Of a stretch of 54,778 nt of DNA, positions 1-7,220 are shown piece after piece. The translations under genes were made by a program, and so were the position numbers. The notes under the pieces are model-generated. The model worked only from the letters and a program-made list of their open reading frames with translations. It did not search any database and was not told the DNA's origin. Origin of the DNA: an uncultured Pseudomonadota bacterium (lineage in GTDB: Bacteria; Myxococcota_A; UBA796; SXON01); the NCBI GenBank assembly GCA_903891165.1, contig CAITDR010000418.1, forward strand, positions 1 through 54,778, read 5' to 3'. The number at the start of each line of letters is the position of its first letter. Position 1 is the first letter of the stretch.

Positions 1-79
1 CGATGATCTTGGTGTCCTTGACGATCCCCTGGATCTCCAGGAGGAAGTGGTAAGAGCCGAACAATTCTTCGGTAGGCAT
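1..79 (-). CDS. Phage-tail-tube-like protein, N-terminal fragment (runs off the window)
   Basis: Only the first 26 codons are present, starting at the ATG whose complement is at 77-79. They read MPTEELFGSYHFLLEIQGI followed by VKDTKII. The pattern 'GSYxFLxEIxGI' is the usual N-terminus of the T4 gp19-like tail-tube family found in contractile phage tails and extracellular contractile injection systems. Such a protein would form rings of the inner tube. No strong Shine-Dalgarno sequence is visible before the ATG. The three tail-collar genes at 5588-7142 make a tail-related function in the neighbourhood more plausible, but they are 5 kb away and on the other strand. With so few residues, another family with a similar start is possible. 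Confidence 0.5.
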   Translation of the reverse strand, partial: MPTEELFGSYHFLLEIQGIVKDTKII

Positions 80-228
80 AGGGGAATACTCCAGGTTGGA
101 ACGTCGAGCCAGACGCGAAGGCGAACATGCGGCTCAATTCCCCAAGGCCATTTGACTGCCCTCAGTCTCGGGGTGGTTGAATCTTCCCACGCTCCCCCGC
201 CCACGTCAATCTTTTTGGCTTTTTTCCC

Positions 229-307
229 GAAATATTTCAAAATGACACGATACAGAAGCGTCATGTATCAACAATCTTCAGGAAGAAGCCACATTCTCGT
301 GATACAT
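229..307. other. Intergenic segment with nested inverted repeats
   Basis: The 232-base gap between the tail-tube start and the lipoprotein stop holds several small symmetric elements. GAAATATTTC is at 229-238. ATGAC (242-246) faces GTCAT (260-264). ATGTATCA (263-270) faces TGATACAT (300-307), with a smaller CTTC/GAAG pair inside. They could be the promoter/operator of the tail-tube gene, the 3' hairpin of the lipoprotein gene, or both. No convincing -35/-10 pair with standard spacing was found. Confidence 0.35.
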
Positions 308-311
308 ACCC

Positions 312-884
312 TCAGCCCGAATCCGCCCCGGAGTCCCCTCCCGAGGTACCCGAATCCGCCCCAGAGTCCCCTCCCCCTCCAGAATCTTCATAGCGACGCG
401 GCTCCCAGTCCCGCTCATAATACACGAGATCCCAGTCATCCCCCCGACCAAAGCGGATCGGGCCTACGTCGCGGGCAAAAACCAGCTCGCCACTCCAGCC
501 ACCGCCGGAGATCTCCACCTGCACGGTGTCGGGAAAGGTGCCGTACCAGGTCGTAAATGGACCCGTTCCGGTCACCTCGGCATCTTCCGCAGCATCCCCT
601 GCCGAAATTCCCGGCAACAGAAGATCCTGGCCCACCCAGAAGGCGCCCTCCTTCACCTCGGTGGTCCAGCGGTTGCCCTCCCCCGCCTCCTCCCAGTCCT
701 CGCCGTCGCGTAGCTCCCACTTCTCGGCGGTGATCCGCAGCAGCCGCACCGGCCCATCCGGTTGATCCAACGGGGTAAACTGGAGATAGGTATCGGCAGC
801 GCCCAGGTAGTCGCGCATCGTCGCCGGCTCCACGCTGCCACCCCCCGTCGCCTTTCCGCCACATGCAAGCAGGAAAAGAATCAT
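312..884 (-). CDS. Small lipoprotein with Asp/Ser/Gly C-terminal tail
   Basis: A predicted lipoprotein of 190 residues and unknown function. The chosen start (complement of 882-884) gives MILFLLACGG, with the lipobox cysteine at residue 8. It also creates an ATGA overlap with the stop of the upstream gene, so the two are probably translationally coupled. An ATG four codons earlier is possible. The middle is a compact, acidic, Trp-rich region (about residues 20-165) without a recognised motif. The C-terminus is a low-complexity DSGADSG-type tail encoded by an imperfect 33-base tandem repeat (about 316-380). Tails of this kind are common in secreted proteins of myxobacterial relatives. It is probably anchored in the outer membrane. 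Confidence 0.7.
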   Translation of the reverse strand: MILFLLACGGKATGGGSVEPATMRDYLGAADTYLQFTPLDQPDGPVRLLRITAEKWELRDGEDWEEAGEGNRWTTEVKEGAFWVGQDLLLPGISAGDAAEDAEVTGTGPFTTWYGTFPDTVQVEISGGGWSGELVFARDVGPIRFGRGDDWDLVYYERDWEPRRYEDSGGGGDSGADSGTSGGDSGADSG

Positions 885-2485
885 CGCTGCGCCCATGCCG
901 GAATGTGGTTGCCCTGGGCCACGTCCTGGCCGGGAAGCCAGAAGGCCGGCCAGGAGGGGTCTTCGCCCTTCTCCGCCTTGATCGGGTCAAAACCCGCGAC
1001 CCAGATCTGTGGGTTGCCGATGGTAAGGTTGTTGCCGTAGATCCTCTTGCTGGAGAAGGCCAGCCAGAGCACGTCGTCGTCCGGCAGGGGCCCCCAGCGG
1101 GGGATGGAGTTGGTGAGCCCATCGCCCATATTTGCGGCCGACAACACAATGGGGTTACCTCCCGCGGCGGGGATGACCCACACCGCCGCGTCCACATCGT
1201 CGTAGGAGTCGCCAGAGGAGTGGTTGAAGGCGATCCACTCGCCATCCGGCGAAAAAGCCGGGTAGTAGGCGTTGTAGCCCGGAGCGGCATCGTAGAGCAG
1301 CGTAGGCGCACCGAATTGTCCGTCGCCGTAGTAGTCGATCAGCACCAGGTTCCCCTCGGAGGAACACCAGTCGCAGGCATAACTTCCTGGGTTCACCGCC
1401 ACGATCTTGTCGCCTAACGGCGACCAGTCCGGGTGGGTCAACTTCATGCCGGTGGGCAGCTCATACAGAAAGGCACCGGTGTGCGCATCCCAGAGCAAAA
1501 GTGATCCCTGGAAGGTAGAAAGAACGTAGTTCCCATCCGGGGAAAAGGTCTTGAAGTTGCCATAGCCCACCGAGTAGGCCACCACGTCGCTGCGGTCGGC
1601 CACCCGCTTCACCCCCAGGTAGCCATCGCCACCGTCGTAGGTGAATGCGATCAGACCGTTAGAAACGGTATGGCAGCCTACACAATGGCCGGTGGTGGCC
1701 GCGGTGAGGTATTCCGAGGCGCTGCCGCCATAGGGAATCTCCATGATGCCCGAGGTGGAGGTACTCCAGTAAAAAACCGAGCCGTTGGCGTCCATCCGGT
1801 TGACCTGGAAGGTGCGCACGCTGTCCGCCCAGACCTGGCCGTTCACCGCGAGGCTCAGCTCTACCTGTACGGAACCTCCGGCGTTGGAGGCCACGATCAG
1901 CGGCCAGATCGTCTCGGATGCGGTCCAGGAATTGCCGGTGGTGTACACCGTCAGATCGGTGACCTCCGAGCGGAAGCGCAGTCGCGCCGCCTGGGCTCCC
2001 GGATCGGCCCATTGAAAGACGATCGAGGGGGTGTTTCGGGGAAGGTTCACCCCGTCCTGAGGATAGGTCCACATGCCGGGCTGGTTCACCTTGGGCGCAT
2101 CAAAAAGGCTGGTGTCTACGCCCGCTTCGTTCATTTCGTCCTGGAAGGTCAGGTGCAGCTCCGCGCTGGCTTCCAGGCCATCAAAACGGGCGGTCACCCA
2201 GGTCACCCCGCCGTTGGTGGAGGAGGGGGTGAACAGCCCGGTCGCGTCAATCGTGCCGGAAGAACGGTTGGAAACCTCCCACTCGGCCTGGGCAAGCTCC
2301 TCGCTGGATCCATCGTCAAAACGCGCTTTGGCGATAAATTGAACCGGATCGGCGCCGCGGGAGCTGGTCTGGAGGCTCAGGCTGCCCGGCTCCACCGTCA
2401 GCTCGGTGGCGTGGAGATCGGGAATTTCGGGGCGCACCGGGGCACAGGCCACAAACATCGAGAGGAGGGGGTACCTGAGCATCAT
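881..2485 (-). CDS. Lipoprotein with c-type heme motif and beta-propeller (PD40/TolB-like)
   Basis: A 534-residue exported protein. The N-terminus MMLRYPLLSMFVACAP has a lipobox cysteine at residue 14. It is followed by an Ig/BIG2-like beta region (about 25-120), a beta-rich middle, and one CxxCH site in 'GHCVGCHTVS' (about residue 270), the signature for covalent heme c attachment. After it come repeated blades such as 'FSPDGNYV' and 'FSPDGEWIAF', typical of WD40/PD40 propellers. The CxxCH-then-propeller order is seen in periplasmic proteins of deltaproteobacteria, but the substrate is unknown. The start lies only 22 bases from the divergent vWA lipoprotein gene. The 3' end overlaps the next lipoprotein gene by four bases. 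Confidence 0.8.
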   Translation of the reverse strand: MMLRYPLLSMFVACAPVRPEIPDLHATELTVEPGSLSLQTSSRGADPVQFIAKARFDDGSSEELAQAEWEVSNRSSGTIDATGLFTPSSTNGGVTWVTARFDGLEASAELHLTFQDEMNEAGVDTSLFDAPKVNQPGMWTYPQDGVNLPRNTPSIVFQWADPGAQAARLRFRSEVTDLTVYTTGNSWTASETIWPLIVASNAGGSVQVELSLAVNGQVWADSVRTFQVNRMDANGSVFYWSTSTSGIMEIPYGGSASEYLTAATTGHCVGCHTVSNGLIAFTYDGGDGYLGVKRVADRSDVVAYSVGYGNFKTFSPDGNYVLSTFQGSLLLWDAHTGAFLYELPTGMKLTHPDWSPLGDKIVAVNPGSYACDWCSSEGNLVLIDYYGDGQFGAPTLLYDAAPGYNAYYPAFSPDGEWIAFNHSSGDSYDDVDAAVWVIPAAGGNPIVLSAANMGDGLTNSIPRWGPLPDDDVLWLAFSSKRIYGNNLTIGNPQIWVAGFDPIKAEKGEDPSWPAFWLPGQDVAQGNHIPAWAQR

Positions 2486-2507
2486 CTTCTTATGGTATCA
2501 AAGAAGA

Positions 2508-3401
2508 ATGATCCTTGCGCTGCTCCTTGCCTGCTCCGAGTACGATGTGGAAAACTTCTCGGTCCACGACGCCTTCCAGAGCCCGGAGGAGGTGCAGAAG
2601 GCGGACATCCTCTTTGTGGTGGATGACTCCGCGTCGATGTCCGAGGAACAAGGCCGACTTGCCGACAATTTTGAGGCCTTTGTGCAGGTGCTCGGAGACA
2701 GCAAGGCCGACTGGCAGTTGGCGGTAACCACCACGTCTTCGGTGGGCACGGGGATCCTGCAGGGCGAAATTCTGCTCCCTGAACGCCGCGATCTGGAGAC
2801 TGCCTTTCAGGCGCAAGTGCAGGTGGGCACCAGCGGCAGCCGGGAGGAGCAGGGCTTTGCCTCGGCCCTCGCGGTGATCCAGACCCACCCGGAGCTGCTG
2901 CGGGAGGGGGCAGACCTCCATATTGTTTATGTATCTGACGAGGACGATCACTCTCCGGCGCCGGTGAAGACCTACCTGGAGAGCTACCAGTCGGCGGCGG
3001 GCACCGGAAGTGTGGTCCTGCACGCGCTGGTCGGCGACCTTCCCGAGGGCTGCGCATCGGGCTTGCTCGCCGCGGACGCCGGGAAACGCTACCTGGATGC
3101 CGCCGACCTTTCCCATGGTCTGACCGAGTCCATCTGCGCGGAGGACTACAGCGCGGTCCTGGAGCGTGTGGGCCTGGAGGTGGCGGGTTGGCAGGCCGTT
3201 TTTGCCCTCTCCACCCTGGCGGCACCGGGCACCCTGACCGTCCATGTGGATGGTGTGGAGATCCCCGAGCGCGAGGTGGACGGCTGGATCTACTCCGTGG
3301 GCGACAACGCGGTCAAGTTCAGCGGAAGAGCCGTTCCCCGGCCAGGAATGTGGGTGGAGGTGGACTACACACGCTATCTGGGGGGGCAGGAGGCCGGGTA
3401 G
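2508..3401 (+). CDS. vWA-domain lipoprotein
   Basis: A 297-residue lipoprotein. The start is set at ATG 2508 because it gives MILALLLAC, a minimal lipoprotein signal with the modified cysteine at residue 9; upstream in-frame codons lie inside the divergent gene. The von Willebrand factor A fold begins with 'ADILFVVDDSASMSEEQ', an intact DxSxS metal-ion-dependent adhesion motif. It continues with alternating strands and helices ('LHIVYVSDEDDHSP', 'VVLHALVGD'). The C-terminal 90 residues look like an extra beta domain. vWA lipoproteins usually mediate protein-protein contacts outside the cell or in the periplasm; the partner is unknown. The divergent heme/propeller gene is the obvious candidate partner by position only. 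Confidence 0.85.
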   Translation: MILALLLACSEYDVENFSVHDAFQSPEEVQKADILFVVDDSASMSEEQGRLADNFEAFVQVLGDSKADWQLAVTTTSSVGTGILQGEILLPERRDLETAFQAQVQVGTSGSREEQGFASALAVIQTHPELLREGADLHIVYVSDEDDHSPAPVKTYLESYQSAAGTGSVVLHALVGDLPEGCASGLLAADAGKRYLDAADLSHGLTESICAEDYSAVLERVGLEVAGWQAVFALSTLAAPGTLTVHVDGVEIPEREVDGWIYSVGDNAVKFSGRAVPRPGMWVEVDYTRYLGGQEAG

Positions 3402-3483
3402 AAAAAAATACACAGGTCTCTGACAGCGGACAGCCGACCCGCACAGCGATAGTCTGTAAGCGCCTGCGGGCCCCGGAGGATCT

Positions 3484-4476
3484 ATGCTTCTGCTGATGTC
3501 GATGGCCTTTGCGCAGGCTCCCCTGCTTCGTCCCAGTCCGCTCTTGCCGCCTTGGGTTGACCTGTCAATGGTTGCGCCGCCGGTCGTAAATGGGCAGACC
3601 ACCTCGGACTATCCCGAGGTGCCCATGCTCTACATGCGCGACCGCAATGGCTACGGCGCTCTCTGTACCGGCTCCCTGATTGCGCCGGAGTGGATTCTGA
3701 CCGCCGCTCACTGCGTTTCGGACGACAGCAGCTTTCGTATCGCCGCTATTGACGTGGGTTTTGGCGCTTCCGTGCGCTCTCTGGAGACGACAACCGAAGC
3801 CGCAGACTGGATCCCCCACCCCAATTACAACGGCACCGGCTACTACGACATCGGCTTGATCAAGCTGGACAAGCCCATCAACGACTATCCCCTGATGAAG
3901 CTCTCGATCGAGGGCTTTACCAGCCAGGATCGGGGCGAGGACTTCCGCGTGGTGGGCTTCGGTATCACCTCGGACACCGATACCAACCCCAATGCCGCTA
4001 AACGTTTTGCCGACCTTCCCCTGGTCTATTACGAAGATCGCCTCTTTGTGACCTGGGATCAGGCGGGTGGTAACAACAACAGCAACGCCTGCCATGGCGA
4101 CTCCGGCGGCCCGGTGCTGCGGATGTACGACAACGGCAGCTATGCGGAAGCGGGAATTGTGAACTTTGCCTCTGGTAATACCCAGAATGGGGACTGCGAG
4201 GGCAACGGGGTGGCCAACGCCCGGGTGGACTACTACCTGGACTGGATCGAGGGCTATACCCCCGTCAAGATCTTCGGGGAAAGTCCGGCGGACGAAGTGG
4301 GCGACTACGACGAGATCGAGATCGGCCCGCCCTTGGGCCCCATGGAGATCGAGAACCCCATCCGTCCCAAAGCGGCCGGGGAAAACTACGATACGAGCTG
4401 CAACAGCGTCGCCGGGACCTCTCCGGCCTGGCTGGGCCTGCTGGGTCTTTTCGGCCTCCGTCGTCGTCGCTCCTGA
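3484..4476 (+). CDS. Trypsin-like serine protease with MYXO-CTERM-type sorting tail
   Basis: A 330-residue secreted S1-family serine endopeptidase. It has a short signal sequence (MLLLMSMAFAQA), a propeptide and a typical activation site region 'VVNGQTT'. The complete catalytic triad is visible: His in 'LTAAHCV', Asp in 'YYDIGLIKL' and Ser in 'CHGDSGGPV'. The C-terminus has a cysteine ('TSCNSVAG'), a short hydrophobic stretch and a terminal RRRRS. This Cys-hydrophobic-Arg layout is that of MYXO-CTERM/GlyGly-CTERM sorting tails, which are cleaved and anchored by a myxosortase. The protein is therefore probably displayed on the cell surface. A good GGAGG lies at 3476-3480, just before the start. 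Confidence 0.93.
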   Translation: MLLLMSMAFAQAPLLRPSPLLPPWVDLSMVAPPVVNGQTTSDYPEVPMLYMRDRNGYGALCTGSLIAPEWILTAAHCVSDDSSFRIAAIDVGFGASVRSLETTTEAADWIPHPNYNGTGYYDIGLIKLDKPINDYPLMKLSIEGFTSQDRGEDFRVVGFGITSDTDTNPNAAKRFADLPLVYYEDRLFVTWDQAGGNNNSNACHGDSGGPVLRMYDNGSYAEAGIVNFASGNTQNGDCEGNGVANARVDYYLDWIEGYTPVKIFGESPADEVGDYDEIEIGPPLGPMEIENPIRPKAAGENYDTSCNSVAGTSPAWLGLLGLFGLRRRRS

Positions 4477-4544
4477 GCGGGGATCTTCTCGGACCGTAAG
4501 GCAGCCGGGAGGGAGGAAGAGGTCGAGCCTGTTAAGCGGCCGGG

Positions 4545-5402
4545 ATGAACCTCGATAGCCTTGTGCGCAGCGTGGGCTGGCGCCTCCAAAATTTGCCCCG
4601 AAAGCTCTGGTTGGTCCGCCAAGGAATCCAGGTGGAACAGGTGGATCTGGAGCTGAGCTCCACCGTGGGCTACAAGCTGGCCGCCCGCCTCACCCGCCCC
4701 ACAAATTTCCCGGGGAAGCTGCGGCCGCTGACCATCAGCCCGGCGATTCACCAGGGTATCGAGGCCTTGGAGGATCAGCGCTCTCCCGTTTCCCCGGCCG
4801 AGCTGGCGGCCCTGGGCTACGTGGTGCTCTCCTGGGATCCGGCCGGTCGCGGCGGGAGCTGGGGGGTCGAGGATTTTGGCGGCGCCGAGCACCAGGATGA
4901 CCTGCGCTGCGCCATCCGCCACCTCGCGGCGATGGAGGGGCTGGAGGGCCGCGTGGGCGTCCTCTCCCTCTCCATGGGTCTGGTGGCGGCGGCGGGCGCC
5001 CTGGCGCGCTGGCCGGAGCTGCCGGTGAGCTGGCTGGTGGACTGGGAGGGGCCCTGTGATCGCGAGATCCTGACGGCCGGAGGGACGATGATGGAGCCCG
5101 CCAACGGCCACGATCTGCAGGACGAGAGCTGGTGGCCCCCCCGCGAGGCGGTGCGCCATGTGGGGAGCCTTCGCTGCGGCTATGTACGCCTGCAGGCGCT
5201 GCCGGACCACGCGCAGGACCAGGAGATCCGCCACGCCGAACGGATGATCCGCGCGGCGGCGCTGGGTGAGCTGCCCTGGTACCAGCTCAATGATCATCCA
5301 CGGAACAGCCTGCCGCCGCGCCCGATCTGGCTGCCGGGTGGGCCGTTTGCCGCCAACCGCGCCATCCTTCGGAAGCTGCGGGCGCTGCACGGAACTTTGT
5401 GA
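4545..5402 (+). CDS. Alpha/beta-hydrolase-fold protein
   Basis: A 285-residue cytoplasmic protein with an alpha/beta-hydrolase core. The strand 'LAALGYVVLSWDPAGRGGSWG' precedes a helix rich in acidic residues and the nucleophile elbow 'VGVLSLSMG' (Ser-x-Gly spacing, with Ser in place of the usual first Gly). It resembles the dienelactone hydrolase/serine aminopeptidase type. A plausible acid is in 'VDWEGPCD'. The catalytic His may be in 'LPDHAQD', but this cannot be settled by eye. The substrate is unknown. It sits 68 bases after the protease gene on the same strand and may be co-transcribed. It has no signal peptide. Confidence 0.75.
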   Translation: MNLDSLVRSVGWRLQNLPRKLWLVRQGIQVEQVDLELSSTVGYKLAARLTRPTNFPGKLRPLTISPAIHQGIEALEDQRSPVSPAELAALGYVVLSWDPAGRGGSWGVEDFGGAEHQDDLRCAIRHLAAMEGLEGRVGVLSLSMGLVAAAGALARWPELPVSWLVDWEGPCDREILTAGGTMMEPANGHDLQDESWWPPREAVRHVGSLRCGYVRLQALPDHAQDQEIRHAERMIRAAALGELPWYQLNDHPRNSLPPRPIWLPGGPFAANRAILRKLRALHGTL

Positions 5403-5430
5403 CGGTTTGGGGGGAGAGGGATAGATACAA

Positions 5431-5446
5431 CTATTGACAAGTCAAG
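5431..5446. promoter_or_regulatory. Palindromic element TTGAC-AA-GTCAA upstream of the collar operon
   Basis: CTATTGACAAGTCAAG contains a perfect 12-base palindrome (5434-5445). A near-identical 16-base copy, CTATTGACACGTCAAG, lies at 44974-44989 just before clpX. Fifteen of sixteen positions match, including bases outside the palindrome, so the element looks like a binding site for a dimeric regulator. TTGACA also matches a -35 hexamer, but no -10 follows at 16-18 bases. Confidence 0.5.
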
Positions 5447-5492
5447 AGCATTTGGTGACGGCCAAGGCACCAAAGTGACGATTGGAAAAAAT

Positions 5493-5520
5493 TTGAAATT
5501 ACCATAGCTATTTCTATCGA
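5493..5520 (+). promoter_or_regulatory. Candidate sigma-70-type promoter of the collar operon
   Basis: TTGAAA (5493-5498) and TATCGA (5515-5520) are separated by 16 bases in an A/T-rich stretch that stands out in this G+C-rich region. Transcription would begin near 5527, about 60 bases before the first collar gene. This rests on hexamer similarity only. Confidence 0.35.
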
Positions 5521-5587
5521 GAACGTTGGACTTCCTCCGCTCCCTTCCATAGAGTGCGGCGGCACCTTGGGTGCGTACAGGAGTACC

Positions 5588-6106
5588 ATGGAAGCATATA
5601 TCGGTCAGATCATCCTCTTCGCGGGCAATTTTGCCCCGAGGAACTGGGCATTCTGCGACGGGCGACTGATGTCCATCGCGCAGAACACCGCCCTCTTCTC
5701 CATCCTCGGCACCACCTATGGTGGCGACGGTCGAGTCACCTTTGCCCTGCCGGATCTACGTGGCCGTGCGCCCGTACACATCGGTGACGGCCCCGGGCTG
5801 TCGTATGTTGCCCAGGGGGAGACCTACGGGACCCCCCAGACCACCCTTCTGCAGTCCAACCTCCCCACCGAGAGCGCCGGCGGGTTCATCCAGGCCACCA
5901 ACGACCCCGCCACCACCAACGACCCCAGCGGCGCGCTGTTGGCCTCGGGCGACGAGGAGATCTACTCCAACGGGTCCACCTCTGCGACCTTGAACCTGGC
6001 CAGCTCGGTGAACCCCGGCGGTTCCCAGCCGATCCCCGTCGGCGGTCCTCGCCTGGTTGTCAACCACATCATCTGCCTCTACGGCATCTACCCCCCCCGG
6101 AGCTGA
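5588..6106 (+). CDS. Tail-collar-domain protein 1 of 3 (microcystin-dependent-protein-like)
   Basis: A 172-residue protein with the phage tail collar domain. The N-terminus 'MEAYIGQIILFAGNFAPRNW' leads into 'FCDGRLMSIAQNTALFSILGTTYGG', 'TFALPDLRGRAP' and the final 'GIYPPRS', all typical of the family. The start at 5588 matches those of the two paralogues and has GGAG four bases upstream. The product is probably a fibre or collar component of a phage-tail-like particle, or a secreted oligomer of that fold; the cellular role of stand-alone bacterial copies is not settled. It is the first gene of a tight three-gene operon, with 2 bases before gene 2. Confidence 0.9.
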   Translation: MEAYIGQIILFAGNFAPRNWAFCDGRLMSIAQNTALFSILGTTYGGDGRVTFALPDLRGRAPVHIGDGPGLSYVAQGETYGTPQTTLLQSNLPTESAGGFIQATNDPATTNDPSGALLASGDEEIYSNGSTSATLNLASSVNPGGSQPIPVGGPRLVVNHIICLYGIYPPRS

Positions 6107-6108
6107 AC

Positions 6109-6624
6109 ATGGAACCCTTTCTCGGACAGGTCATGCTCTTCGCGGGCAATTTTGCGCCTCGCGGGTGGGCACTTTGTAAAGGTCAGTTGCTGAGTATCTC
6201 CCAGAATCAGGCACTCTTCTCCCTTCTCGGCACCACCTACGGGGGCGACGGGATCAGAACCTTCGCCCTACCCAACCTGCAGGGTCGGGTACCGATGGGC
6301 GCAGGCCAGGCGCCGGGGCTTTCCAACCACACGGAAGGCGAGACCTATGGCCAGGAGTCGGTGAGCCTGACGACGGCGAACCTGCCGCCTACCGTCAACC
6401 AGATCGTCGTTTCCCAGGACAAAGGGAACGTAAACGCGCCCGGGGGCGGCACCCTCTCCAACGCCAAAGGCAACGCCTTCAGCAGCAGCGGCGCTTCCAA
6501 GCAGCTCAGCACGGCCTCGATCAGCAACATCGGCGGGAACAGCCAGCCCATCCCCACCATTGGCCCCCGCTTGGGCCTGACCTACATCATCGCCCTTCAG
6601 GGCATCTTCCCTTCCCGGAGCTGA
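6109..6624 (+). CDS. Tail-collar-domain protein 2 of 3
   Basis: A 171-residue paralogue of its neighbours. It shows 'MEPFLGQVMLFAGNFAPRGW', 'LCKGQLLSISQNQALFSLLG', 'TFALPNLQGRVPMG', the 'GETYGQESVSLT' segment and the 'GIFPSRS' end. The variable middle (about residues 95-150) is rich in Gly, Ser, Asn and Thr, as expected for the exposed part of a fibre tip. Only the bases AC separate the previous stop from this ATG, so translation is coupled. Confidence 0.9.
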   Translation: MEPFLGQVMLFAGNFAPRGWALCKGQLLSISQNQALFSLLGTTYGGDGIRTFALPNLQGRVPMGAGQAPGLSNHTEGETYGQESVSLTTANLPPTVNQIVVSQDKGNVNAPGGGTLSNAKGNAFSSSGASKQLSTASISNIGGNSQPIPTIGPRLGLTYIIALQGIFPSRS

Positions 6625-6626
6625 CC

Positions 6627-7142
6627 ATGGAAAGTTTTATCGGGTCCATTTTTGCCTTCGGGGGGAATTTTGCTCCCCAGGGCACCTTCCCTTGCGATGG
6701 CAGGCTCCTGGAAATCAACGAGTACTCGCCGCTTTTTTCCATCCTGGGCACCACCTACGGTGGCGACGGTGTCACCACCTTTGCGCTGCCGGACCTGCGG
6801 GGTCGGGCCGCCACAGGCTGGGGCGACGGGCCGGGACTCACGCCGGTGGAGCTGGGGCAGGTCTATGGCGCGGAACGTGTATCGCTGCGCCCGGGCAATC
6901 TGCCTCCAGTGACGCCGCCTTTGTACGCGGCTGGCGACGCAAACAGCGCGACCGCGGCGAATCACCTTCTTGGAACCGCCGATGGCGGAATGTACGCGCA
7001 TGGCAGCCCGAACAGTACCCTGAGCCCCTCCAGCTTCCGGTCGGGTCTGCAGGGCGCCGGGGCTCCCGTGGGGACCGTCGGGCCTCGCCTCGGGGTGTTT
7101 TTCTATATTGTTGTGGCTGGGATCTACCCGAATCGGGACTGA
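6627..7142 (+). CDS. Tail-collar-domain protein 3 of 3
   Basis: A 171-residue third paralogue, 2 bases after the second. It begins 'MESFIGSIFAFGGNFAPQG', keeps 'CDGRLLEINEYSPLFSILGTTYGG' and 'TFALPDLRGRAATGWGDGP', and ends 'GIYPNRD'. It is the most diverged at the N-terminus. Three unequal collar proteins in one operon suggest a hetero-oligomer rather than simple gene dosage. The operon ends at the terminator at 7188-7220. Confidence 0.9.
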   Translation: MESFIGSIFAFGGNFAPQGTFPCDGRLLEINEYSPLFSILGTTYGGDGVTTFALPDLRGRAATGWGDGPGLTPVELGQVYGAERVSLRPGNLPPVTPPLYAAGDANSATAANHLLGTADGGMYAHGSPNSTLSPSSFRSGLQGAGAPVGTVGPRLGVFFYIVVAGIYPNRD

Positions 7143-7159
7143 TCTCGGCTTCGTAGTCT

Positions 7160-7176
7160 GGACTACATTGTAGTCC
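7160..7176. other. Short perfect hairpin between convergent genes
   Basis: GGACTAC (7160-7166) and GTAGTCC (7170-7176) form a 7-bp stem with a 3-base loop. The overlapping TAGTC-TG-GACTA gives a second, competing fold. It lies just before the intrinsic terminator and may be part of the same 3' structure. Confidence 0.4.
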
Positions 7177-7187
7177 TGGTTACAATG

Positions 7188-7220
7188 GAGGGAATCCTGA
7201 AGGGGATCCTCTCTTTTTTT
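7188..7220 (+). terminator. Intrinsic terminator of the collar operon
   Basis: GAGG-(GA)-ATCC (7188-7197) pairs with GGATCCTC (7204-7211), with a two-base bulge and a short loop. A T-rich tract of seven Ts follows at 7214-7220. This is a standard Rho-independent terminator. It overlaps the last bases of the convergent phosphatase gene. Confidence 0.75.
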
